Origin: Lachnospiraceae bacterium
Lineage (GTDB): Bacteria; Bacillota; Clostridia; Lachnospirales; Lachnospiraceae
Assembly (NCBI GenBank): GCA_017618075.1
Contig: JAFZUY010000040.1
Span: forward strand, 1 to 43,808
Direction of reading: 5' to 3'
Length of the DNA stretch: 43,808 nucleotides
The first letter of the stretch is position 1. Every line of letters begins with the position of its first letter. A model generated the notes under the pieces. It did no database searches. It worked only from the letters and a program-made list of their open reading frames with translations, and was not told where the DNA came from. The position numbers and the translations under genes are program-made. Positions 35,156 to 42,421 of the stretch are shown piece by piece.

Positions 35156-35212
35156 ATGTATGTCGAAAGAAATTTCGGCGTTCATTTTTTTACACAGTCA
35201 AAAATCCTATAG
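35156..35212 (+). CDS. leader micro-ORF (18 aa) candidate
   Basis: MYVERNFGVHFFTQSKIL is preceded by AGGA (35146-35149) at 6 bases. Two other in-phase ATGs (35151 and 35160) open an overlapping frame ending at 35219. The frame spans a hairpin with a T tract (35162-35191), the layout of an attenuator. Coding is uncertain. Confidence 0.3.
   Translation: MYVERNFGVHFFTQSKIL
35162..35191 (+). terminator. possible attenuator hairpin in the leader
   Basis: GTCGAAA/TTTCGGC with a GAAA loop forms a 7-bp stem. After the spacer GTTCA, eight T residues follow. Because the gap between stem and T tract is four to five bases, it would be a weak or conditional terminator. Confidence 0.4.
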
Positions 35213-35236
35213 GGATTAATCATAAAAGGTCGGCAT

Positions 35237-35917
35237 ATGAGCGATAGGAAGTTTAACATTATATGCGGTCATTACGGATGCGGTAAGAGCAATTATTCAA
35301 TCAATCTTGCCCTCGATATGGCGAAGAACGGGCGCAGAGTCATGCTCGTGGATTTGGATCTCGTCAATCCGTACTTCCTTTCATCGGGCTACAAAGATAT
35401 GCTCGAAGAAAACGGCATCAAAGTAATCGCTCCGCTTTTTGCAAACACCAACGTCGAAACGCCCGCGCTTCCCGCAGACTTAAACCTCATGTTTGAAACA
35501 GACATGGACGTCGTGATGGATCTCGGCGGCGACGATGCAGGCGCTGTAGTCCTCGGCCGTTATGCAGGCCAGCTTTCGCAGATTGACTACGAAATGACCT
35601 ACCTTGTAAACAAGTACAGAAACTTAACAGCAACTGTCGACGACACGGTAGAAATCATAAAAGAAATAGAAGCTGCTTCACGCTGCAAAGCAACAAAAGT
35701 CCTTAACAATTCTCACTTAAAGTTTGAAACAACATTTCAGACTGTAGAGGAATCGATAGACTACGCTAAGGACGTTGCTAAGGTCCTTGAGTTACCGTTT
35801 ATCGGTTCAACGATACCAAAGTTTCTTTTAGAAGACGAAGCTGTTAAAAGTAAAATAGACAATAGCGAAGAGACTTTCATCCCCATCGATATCTATGTAA
35901 GAGCTCCCTGGGAATAA
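35237..35917 (+). CDS. P-loop ATPase of the MinD/ParA/CobQ superfamily
   Basis: The 226-aa protein has the ATP-binding loop CGHYGCGKSNYSINLA near residues 10-25 and the LVDLDLVNPYF segment near 38-48, a deviant Walker family pattern. VVMDLGGDDAGAVVLGRYAG near 93-112 matches the DxGG switch. It lies upstream of the oxidoreductase operon and, without a clear terminator between, may be co-transcribed with it. In that position it could be an accessory for assembly of an iron-sulfur enzyme, but the role is not established. Confidence 0.8.
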   Translation: MSDRKFNIICGHYGCGKSNYSINLALDMAKNGRRVMLVDLDLVNPYFLSSGYKDMLEENGIKVIAPLFANTNVETPALPADLNLMFETDMDVVMDLGGDDAGAVVLGRYAGQLSQIDYEMTYLVNKYRNLTATVDDTVEIIKEIEAASRCKATKVLNNSHLKFETTFQTVEESIDYAKDVAKVLELPFIGSTIPKFLLEDEAVKSKIDNSEETFIPIDIYVRAPWE

Positions 35918-35948
35918 GTCCTTTATACCGATATTTTTTCGATTACCC

Positions 35949-36101
35949 GGGAGTGGCGACCGTATGATGCACAAGCGGGTAATATGGCTCCGTCGGTGCT
36001 TAATGAGACGAGCATTTCAATGCGAAGTCGAATTTAGCAGCCGCTACGTGAGACATCTTAGCGAGAGCGTGCCCGCGGTGTATCGTGCGGTCGCCACTCC
36101 C
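35949..36101 (+). ncRNA. structured intergenic element (RNA or miniature inverted-repeat element)
   Basis: GGGAGTGGCGACCG (35949-35962) pairs perfectly with CGGTCGCCACTCCC (36088-36101). The stem continues for 10 more pairs, including wobbles (35963-35972 with 36078-36087), then GCGGG/CCCGC (35975-35979 with 36072-36076). Inside are branches: GGCT/AGCC (35986-35989 with 36039-36042) enclosing GCATT/AATGC, and CGCTA/TAGCG (36042-36046 with 36059-36063). The GC content is well above the flanks. There is no T tract, so it is not a simple terminator. It may be a small RNA, an intercistronic processing element or a MITE. Confidence 0.6.
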
Positions 36102-36158
36102 CCTGTAAGTCAATAAACAACGGCTAAACATACACAAACGAAAGAGAGGAAAATACAA

Positions 36159-36365
36159 ATGGCAAAAGTTACGATTAACGAAGCTTTATGTAAAGGTTGC
36201 GGTCTTTGCGTCGAAGCGTGCCCCAAGAAATTGCTTGTGCTTGCTACGGATCATATTAATGCTAAAGGATATCATCCTTCTACAATGACCGATGAATCTC
36301 AGTGCGTTGGTTGCGCATCATGTGCAATCATGTGTCCCGATGTGGCTATCAAGGTGGAAAGATAG
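36159..36365 (+). CDS. 2-oxoacid:ferredoxin oxidoreductase, ferredoxin-like delta subunit
   Basis: The 68-aa protein carries two [4Fe-4S] motifs, CKGCGLCVEACPKK (near residues 8-21) and CVGCASCAIMCPD (near 47-59). It is the electron-transfer subunit of the four-subunit enzyme and lies 12 bases before the alpha subunit. GAGAGGA precedes the ATG. Confidence 0.93.
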   Translation: MAKVTINEALCKGCGLCVEACPKKLLVLATDHINAKGYHPSTMTDESQCVGCASCAIMCPDVAIKVER

Positions 36366-36377
36366 GAGGAAAGATAA

Positions 36378-37442
36378 ATGGCAGAGAAAGTTTTGATGAA
36401 AGGTAACGAAGCTCTTGCCGAAGCAGCTATCCAGTGTGGCTGCAAGCATTACTTCGGTTATCCTATTACCCCTCAGACAGAGGTTGCCGCATATATGTCC
36501 AAGAGACTTCCCAAAGAAGGCGGTGTATTCCTTCAGGCAGAGTCAGAAGTAGCGGCTATCAACATGGTACTTGGTGCAACAAGTGCAGGTGTCAGAGCAA
36601 TGACATCTTCATCTTCACCGGGAATTTCACTTAAGTCCGAAGGTGTTTCATACATCGGAGGCTCAGATCTTCCCGCACTTATTATAAATGTTTCAAGAGG
36701 CGGCCCCGGACTCGGCGGTATCCAGCCTTCACAGTCAGATTACTGGCAGGCAACAAAAGCTTTAGGTCACGGCGACTTCCAGCTTTTCGTACTTGCTCCT
36801 TCAACCATTCAGGAAATGGTAGACTTCGTATCACTTGCATATGAAGTAGGAGAGAAGTACAGAGTTCCCGCTATGATTCTTTCCGACGGTATGCTCGGAC
36901 AGATGATGGAGCCCGTTGAATTCCCTACCAAAAAGGATGAACCCATCGCAGATAAGCCCTGGGCAACAAACGGTCACCAGAACAAGAGAAAGAAAAATAT
37001 CATCAACTCATTATACATTCAGCCCGAAGAACTCGAAAATCTCATAAAAGAAAGATACGAGCGTTATGCAAAGATCAAAGAAGAAGAGCAGAGAGCTGAA
37101 GAATTCATGTGTGACGATGCTGAAATCTTCGTAGTAGCTTTCGGCGCAAGTTCACGTGTATCAAGAAGTGCTGTTATGCAGGCAAGAGCAGAGGGTATCA
37201 AGGCCGGTCTTATCCGTCCCATCACACTCTGGCCTTTCCCTGACAAGACAATAGAGAAGAACGTAGACAAGGCTAAGCAGTTCCTTTGCGTAGAAATGAA
37301 CATGGGTCAGATGGTTGACGACGTTAAGTTAGTTGTCGGCGGACGCAAGGAAGTATCATTCTTCGGACGTACAGGCGGTATCATTCCTACACCGGCCGAA
37401 GTACTTGGCGAAATTCGTAAGCTTGCAGGAAAGGAGAATTAA
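36378..37442 (+). CDS. vorB: 2-oxoacid:ferredoxin oxidoreductase, alpha subunit (VorB/KorA)
   Basis: The 354-aa protein starts MAEKVLMKGNEALAEAAIQ and contains FGYPITPQTEVAAYM and TSSSSPGISLKSEG, the thiamine-diphosphate pyrimidine-binding half of KorA/VorB. The complex converts a 2-oxoacid and CoA to acyl-CoA, CO2 and reduced ferredoxin, or runs in reverse. The sequence does not fix the substrate: 2-oxoglutarate, branched-chain and aryl 2-oxoacids are all possible. AGGAGG precedes the ATG. Confidence 0.9.
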   Translation: MAEKVLMKGNEALAEAAIQCGCKHYFGYPITPQTEVAAYMSKRLPKEGGVFLQAESEVAAINMVLGATSAGVRAMTSSSSPGISLKSEGVSYIGGSDLPALIINVSRGGPGLGGIQPSQSDYWQATKALGHGDFQLFVLAPSTIQEMVDFVSLAYEVGEKYRVPAMILSDGMLGQMMEPVEFPTKKDEPIADKPWATNGHQNKRKKNIINSLYIQPEELENLIKERYERYAKIKEEEQRAEEFMCDDAEIFVVAFGASSRVSRSAVMQARAEGIKAGLIRPITLWPFPDKTIEKNVDKAKQFLCVEMNMGQMVDDVKLVVGGRKEVSFFGRTGGIIPTPAEVLGEIRKLAGKEN

Positions 37443-37444
37443 TC

Positions 37445-38200
37445 ATGGCTGTAGTATTTGAAAAACCCAAGGCATTAGCTGATGTGCCTTTTCATTACTG
37501 CCCCGGATGTACACACGGTATCGTACATCGTCTTGTGGCAGAAGTTTTAGATGAACTCGGCGTTGAAGGACAGACAGTAGGTGTTGCTTCCGTTGGATGT
37601 TCGGTATTCAGTTACAACTATTTTAACTGTGATATGGTACAGGCTGCACACGGCCGTGCTCCCGCAGTTGCAACAGGTCTTAAAAGAGCACTTCCCGACA
37701 ATGTAATCTTTACATATCAGGGCGACGGTGACCTCGCTGCTATCGGTATGGCAGAAACAGTTCATGCCGCAACAAGAGGTGAGAACATCACAGTTATCTT
37801 TATTAACAACGCTATTTACGGTATGACCGGTGGCCAGATGGCTCCCACATCACTTCCCGGACAGGTTACACAGACTTCTCCTTACGGAAGAGATGTTAAG
37901 ACAGCAGGTTACCCTATCCGTGTATGCGAGCTTCTCTCCACTCTTTCGGGAACAGCACTTGCACAGCGTGTAACCGTTGATTCCGTAGCTCATGTAAGAG
38001 AAGCTAAGAAAGCCATCAAGAAGGGCTTTGAAAACCAGATCAACAAGAGAGGATACTCCATCATCGAAGTTGTATCCACATGTCCTACCAACTGGGGACT
38101 TTCTCCCAAGGAAGCTATGAACTGGCTTAGAGACAACATGCTTCCTTACTATCCTCTCGGAGTATATAAAGATGTAACCGCAGAAGGAGGAGAACAGTAA
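37445..38200 (+). CDS. 2-oxoacid:ferredoxin oxidoreductase, beta subunit
   Basis: The 251-aa protein has the CPGCTHG motif near residues 18-24 and the TPP/Mg site GDGDLAAIGMAE near 99-110, followed by NNAIYGMTGGQ. These are the diphosphate-binding elements of thiamine-dependent oxidoreductases. It lies 2 bases after the alpha gene and overlaps the gamma start. Confidence 0.93.
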   Translation: MAVVFEKPKALADVPFHYCPGCTHGIVHRLVAEVLDELGVEGQTVGVASVGCSVFSYNYFNCDMVQAAHGRAPAVATGLKRALPDNVIFTYQGDGDLAAIGMAETVHAATRGENITVIFINNAIYGMTGGQMAPTSLPGQVTQTSPYGRDVKTAGYPIRVCELLSTLSGTALAQRVTVDSVAHVREAKKAIKKGFENQINKRGYSIIEVVSTCPTNWGLSPKEAMNWLRDNMLPYYPLGVYKDVTAEGGEQ

Positions 38201-38733
38201 TGAGTACACTTAACGTTTTACTTGCCGGATTCGGCGGACAGGGTATTCTCTTCGGAGGAAAGACTCTTGCTTACTCAGGACTCCTTGACGGAAAGAACCT
38301 TTCATGGCTTCCTTCATACGGTCCCGAAATGCGTGGCGGTACATGTAACTGCTCAGTAGTTATCAGTGACGACCCCATCGGTTCACCCCTTGTAACACAG
38401 CCTGACGTGCTCGTTGCAATGAACCGTCCTTCACTTGAGAAGTTCGTGAATGCAGTTGTACCCGGCGGCATGATTTTAGTAGACAGCTCAATGGTTGACA
38501 TCAAGGTTGAGAGAGACGATGTTAAAGTATTCTACATCGACGCTACCAAGATTGCTGACGAAAACAATATGAAGAGCTGCGCAATCATCATCCTCGTCGG
38601 AAAGATGTTCAAGGAAATCGGTTTCCTTAACAAAGACGTTATTAACGATGCAGTTAAGAAAGTTATTCCTGCCAAGAAGGCAGCTATGGTTGAACTTAAC
38701 TTAAAGGCAATCGAAATCGGACTTAACTCATAA
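38200..38733 (+). CDS. 2-oxoacid:ferredoxin oxidoreductase, gamma subunit
   Basis: The 177-aa protein begins with LLAGFGGQGILFGGKTLAYS and contains SYGPEMRGGTCNCSVV near residues 39-54, the standard gamma-subunit signatures for CoA-binding domain III. Its ATG overlaps the beta stop (TAATG), so all four subunits are translationally linked. The operon ends in the terminator at 38745. Confidence 0.94.
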   Translation: MSTLNVLLAGFGGQGILFGGKTLAYSGLLDGKNLSWLPSYGPEMRGGTCNCSVVISDDPIGSPLVTQPDVLVAMNRPSLEKFVNAVVPGGMILVDSSMVDIKVERDDVKVFYIDATKIADENNMKSCAIIILVGKMFKEIGFLNKDVINDAVKKVIPAKKAAMVELNLKAIEIGLNS

Positions 38734-38744
38734 AAGAAATAATC

Positions 38745-38783
38745 CTTCCCGCACTTTTATGGTGCGGGAAGTCATATATTTTT
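38745..38783 (+). terminator. intrinsic terminator of the oxidoreductase operon
   Basis: CTTCCCGCAC/GTGCGGGAAG forms a perfect 10-bp stem with a 7-base loop. The T tract begins seven bases later. Confidence 0.75.
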
Positions 38784-38816
38784 AAAGAAGGGACTCATAC
38801 CCGTCTTTTATGATTG

Positions 38817-38854
38817 ACACGCCATAATTTTTTGTGGCGTGTAATGTGTTTTTT
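38817..38854 (+). terminator. second hairpin with T tract
   Basis: ACACGCCA/TGGCGTGT is an 8-bp stem with a 10-base loop. Six T residues follow after a short spacer. It could be a backup terminator or an operator dyad upstream of the XRE-cupin gene. TGG-TATTCT at 38857-38864 may be the extended -10 of that gene. Confidence 0.45.
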
Positions 38855-38916
38855 ATGGTATTCTTAAAATACGAATATTTAAGCAGTTCATTAGTGTTTA
38901 AAGAAAGGTACGAACT

Positions 38917-39465
38917 ATGGATGAAATCAGAGAAATAGCTTTAAGAATCAAAGAACTTCGTGAAATCTGCGATTACACAGAGGAAGAAGTGGCAAAGCGA
39001 GTGGGTGTGGACGTCGAGACATACAGAGAGTATGAAAGAACCGGCAAAGATATCCCCATCAATACCATTTACCAGCTTTCGAAGATGTATAAAGTGGATA
39101 TGTCCGAGATTCTTACGGGTGTTTCCGCAAAATTAAATACGTATCAGATCGTTCGTGCAGGACAGGGTGCAAAGGCCGACAGATATCCGGGTTATGAATT
39201 CAAGGACCTGGCTTATCATTATGCCAACACGCTTATGCAGCCTTTCATAGTTACGCTTGATCCGTCCGACAAGCCCGCGGATTTGGTTACTCACAGGGGG
39301 GAAGAATTCAATCTCGTATTAGAAGGTACCGTCGTCGTCACCTTTGGTGACAAGGAATTAGTTTTGGAAAAAGGCGACAGTATTTATTTTAATCCCAATT
39401 ACCCTCACGGACAAAGATGCGGAGGAGATACTCCCGCTACGTTCCTGACCATGATTGCGGAGTAA
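38917..39465 (+). CDS. XRE-cupin transcriptional regulator
   Basis: The protein is 182 aa. Residues 5-60 form an XRE helix-turn-helix (YTEEEVAKRVGVDVETYREY). The C-terminal half is a cupin barrel (residues 110-180, with HRGEEFNLVLEGTVVVTFG and LEKGDSIYFNPNYPHGQRC). The cupin holds the usual His/Glu small-molecule pocket. It lies 21 bases before the acyl-CoA synthetase and after the oxidoreductase operon, so it probably controls one or both in response to a carboxylic acid or related ligand. Confidence 0.9.
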   Translation: MDEIREIALRIKELREICDYTEEEVAKRVGVDVETYREYERTGKDIPINTIYQLSKMYKVDMSEILTGVSAKLNTYQIVRAGQGAKADRYPGYEFKDLAYHYANTLMQPFIVTLDPSDKPADLVTHRGEEFNLVLEGTVVVTFGDKELVLEKGDSIYFNPNYPHGQRCGGDTPATFLTMIAE

Positions 39466-39486
39466 GGAAACGGAGAGATAAAAGAA

Positions 39487-41169
39487 ATGTTAGAAAGATT
39501 TTTACCCAGAATAGATTTTGACAGTTACGAAGATTTTAAGGCAAATTATAAAGTTACGCCTCCTGCGGACTTTAACTTTGCATACGATATAGTTGATGCA
39601 TGGGCTAAGGAAGAACCTGATAAAAGAGCCCTACTCTGGTGCAACGACCACGATGAAGAAAGAACATTCACATTTACGGACATTTCAAAAATGTCCAATC
39701 AGGTAGCGAATATGTTCAGAGCCCGCGGACTTAAAAAAGGCGATGTAGTAATGCTTATTTTAAGAAGACGCTGGGAATACTGGATTACCGCTGTAGGTCT
39801 TATGAAACTCGGTGTAATAATCGTACCGGGAACACTGCAGCTTACCAAAAAAGATATAGCATACCGTGCAAATGCAGCATCCATCAAAGCGTTTGTATGC
39901 GTTGACGATGCATATGTAATAGAGCAGATGGAACTTGCGCTTCCCGAAGCTCCCTGCATCGAGAGCGTATTTATTGTAGACAACAAGGAAAGAGAAGGCT
40001 GGATTAATTTCAACGCCGAAATAGCAAAATATCCCGATACATTTGAGAGACCTACCGACGATCAGAAGACCGTAGGTACAGACCTCATGCAGATTTATTT
40101 CACATCGGGTACAACAGGAATGCCCAAGATGGTTTGCCACAATTACTTCCATCCTTTGGGTCATATTGTTACGGCTCATTACTGGCAGAGAGTACAGGAA
40201 AACAAGCTTCACATGTCGGTTTCAGACTCAGGCTGGGCTAAGTTCGGCTGGGGCAAAATCTACGGTCAGTGGATTTGCGGAGCTACAATTTTCTGCTACG
40301 ACATGGATAAGTTCCATGCGAACAACCTTCTTGCAAAGATTGAAAAATACAGACTTACAACATTCTGTGCACCTCCTACGATGTACAGATTCATGCTTCA
40401 GGAAAAGGTTGAAGACTACGATTTATCAAGCGTAGAACACTGGGCAACCGCAGGCGAAGCATTAAATCCCGAAGTATTTAACCGTTGGGAAGAATTAACA
40501 GGCAAAAAGATTGCATCAGGTTTCGGCCAGACAGAAGGTACGGTTTTAATCGCAAACTTCGAATGGTTTGAGAGTAAGCCGGGTACACTCGGCAAGCCTT
40601 CACCCATTTATGATTTACATCTTTTCGATGCTGACGGAAAAGACTGTGAAAACGGTGAAGAAGGTGAAATCGTTATCTGCGATGTAATAAACAATCCGCC
40701 CATCGGACTTTTCGTAGGATATTACAAGAACAAAGAATTAACCGACGAAGCTCTAGGATCCGGCAACTACAATCTTAAGGACGTTGCATGGAGAGACAAC
40801 GACGGATATTACTGGTTCGTAGGACGTCACGACGACGTTATTAAATGTTCCGGTTACCGTATCGGACCTTTCGAGGTAGAGAGTGCGCTCATCGAGCATC
40901 CTGCAGTAGTAGAGTGTGCGATTACCGCAGCTCCCGACCCCATCAGAGGTCAGGTAGTTAAGGCAAGAATCGTACTTGCAGCAGGCTACACTCCTTCGGA
41001 AGAGCTTACCAAGGAACTTCAGAACCACGTTAAGCATGCAACCGCTCCTTACAAATATCCGAGAATCGTTGAATACGTTCAGGAACTTCCCAAGACCTTG
41101 GGCGGTAAGATTAAGCGTAAGGAACTTCGTGAAGAAGACGAGCGCATGTATGCAGAGATGAACTACTAG
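39487..41169 (+). CDS. acyl-CoA synthetase, AMP-binding family
   Basis: The 560-aa adenylate-forming enzyme has the ATP loop YFTSGTTGMPKMV near residues 203-215, the GFGQTEGTVL motif near 344-353, VGRHDDVIKCSGYRIGPFEVE near 444-464, and the catalytic Lys in PKTLGGKIKRKEL near the C terminus. It activates a carboxylic acid to acyl-CoA via an acyl-AMP. It resembles medium-chain or acetyl-CoA-synthetase-like enzymes more than long-chain ones. With the oxidoreductase upstream it could supply acyl-CoA for reductive carboxylation, or conserve ATP in the opposite direction. Confidence 0.9.
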   Translation: MLERFLPRIDFDSYEDFKANYKVTPPADFNFAYDIVDAWAKEEPDKRALLWCNDHDEERTFTFTDISKMSNQVANMFRARGLKKGDVVMLILRRRWEYWITAVGLMKLGVIIVPGTLQLTKKDIAYRANAASIKAFVCVDDAYVIEQMELALPEAPCIESVFIVDNKEREGWINFNAEIAKYPDTFERPTDDQKTVGTDLMQIYFTSGTTGMPKMVCHNYFHPLGHIVTAHYWQRVQENKLHMSVSDSGWAKFGWGKIYGQWICGATIFCYDMDKFHANNLLAKIEKYRLTTFCAPPTMYRFMLQEKVEDYDLSSVEHWATAGEALNPEVFNRWEELTGKKIASGFGQTEGTVLIANFEWFESKPGTLGKPSPIYDLHLFDADGKDCENGEEGEIVICDVINNPPIGLFVGYYKNKELTDEALGSGNYNLKDVAWRDNDGYYWFVGRHDDVIKCSGYRIGPFEVESALIEHPAVVECAITAAPDPIRGQVVKARIVLAAGYTPSEELTKELQNHVKHATAPYKYPRIVEYVQELPKTLGGKIKRKELREEDERMYAEMNY

Positions 41170-41174
41170 GCCAT

Positions 41175-41191
41175 TTGGGGACAGACCTTAC
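41175..41191 (+). other. short GGGGACAGACC element
   Basis: TTGGGGACAGACCTTAC lies between the acyl-CoA synthetase stop and the next gene. From memory this type of string recurs in intergenic regions of many bacteria; only one copy is seen here. Confidence 0.3.
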
Positions 41192-41221
41192 TTTAACGAA
41201 ATACTAATTTTGGAGGAAAGA

Positions 41222-42400
41222 ATGAGTTCAGATAAACCCGATAAACGCGAGGCACAAAAGAAAAACAGAGAAAAAGCTATTCAGAAGGCTAAGACTACCA
41301 AGACAATAAAATGGATTGTCATAATAGTAGTTATTGCAGCAGTCCTTGGCCTAATCGGCTGGGCAGTTGCATCAAACATCGTAGTTGATACCAAGGCAGT
41401 TGAAGACTTCAGCCAGGGCTTAAACGAAGACGGAACTATTGCAGGAATCAAAGCAACAGACTATGTTGACATTTGCGATTACAATAATATCAGCATTTCC
41501 AGAAGCGAGTATGAAATCAGTGAAGAAGACTGGAACAGCTATGTTGAGAATATTTTAGCAGCTTATCCCGACAACAGTACTGATACTTCCATCAAGATAA
41601 AAGATGGCGACACCATCAATCTTGATTATGTCGGAAGTATTGACGGAGTTGAATTCCAGGGCGGCTCAACAGGCGGTATGGGAACAAGTCTTACAATCGG
41701 CTCACACGCTTATATCGACGGCTTTGAAGATGCCATCATCGGACACAATGTAGGTGAAAACTTTGACATTACCGTTACATTCCCCGAGGATTATGGCAAA
41801 GACGAATTAAACGGCAAAGATGCTGTATTTAACATCACAGTTAACAGCGTTCAGGTTCCTTCCAAATTCAATGATGATTTTGTAAAAGCTCATTATTCGG
41901 ACGTTGCATCAACCACAGAGGAATATAAGCAGTATTACATTGATTCCAGATTTGATGAAAGCCTTCAGCAGTATCTGACAAACTATATAAGAGAGAATTC
42001 GACCGTAAAGAATTATCCCAAGGATTACTTAAAGACCGTAAAGGGCCAGATCAAAAACAACGATATGCAGACATACGAGCAGTACAAAACGTACGGTGGC
42101 GAAGTTGCAGTCGGAACGTTTGAAAACTTTACGGGCCTAAGCAAAAAGGAATACGAAGCATCCATTACAAACACAGCTCAGAATACGATTGATGACAATC
42201 TTAAATTCCAGGCTATCTACGAGGATGCAGGCCTTACAGTCACACAGGACGATGTAAACGAAATGCTTGATGCGTATGGCCTTGACAGCAATTACTACAG
42301 CGTATACGAGGAGACATACGGCAAGCCTTATTTATATCAGACCGCTATGACATATGTTGTGCTTAAGCATTTGCAGTCAAATGTGAATGTTACAGAATAA
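41222..42400 (+). CDS. membrane-anchored FKBP/trigger-factor-like peptidyl-prolyl isomerase
   Basis: The 392-aa protein starts with a Lys/Arg-rich cytoplasmic stretch, then one membrane helix (about residues 31-54, WIVIIVVIAAVLGLIGW). An FKBP domain near 130-220 contains GDTINLDYVGSIDGVEFQGG and FPEDYGKDELNGKDAVFNI. A helical C-terminal part resembles the trigger-factor substrate-binding arms (DNLKFQAIYEDAGLTVTQDD). The ribosome-binding domain of trigger factor is absent, so it likely folds exported proteins outside the membrane. The ATG at 41222 follows GGAGG by 5 bases; an upstream in-frame TTG is less likely. Confidence 0.88.
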   Translation: MSSDKPDKREAQKKNREKAIQKAKTTKTIKWIVIIVVIAAVLGLIGWAVASNIVVDTKAVEDFSQGLNEDGTIAGIKATDYVDICDYNNISISRSEYEISEEDWNSYVENILAAYPDNSTDTSIKIKDGDTINLDYVGSIDGVEFQGGSTGGMGTSLTIGSHAYIDGFEDAIIGHNVGENFDITVTFPEDYGKDELNGKDAVFNITVNSVQVPSKFNDDFVKAHYSDVASTTEEYKQYYIDSRFDESLQQYLTNYIRENSTVKNYPKDYLKTVKGQIKNNDMQTYEQYKTYGGEVAVGTFENFTGLSKKEYEASITNTAQNTIDDNLKFQAIYEDAGLTVTQDDVNEMLDAYGLDSNYYSVYEETYGKPYLYQTAMTYVVLKHLQSNVNVTE

Positions 42401-42421
42401 ATTTATAAAGGAGATTTTTAT

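Noticed and set aside
35949-36101. Riboswitch controlling the oxidoreductase operon
   Set aside because: No terminator or sequestered ribosome-binding site follows, and no known aptamer consensus was recognised; it is kept as an unassigned structured element.
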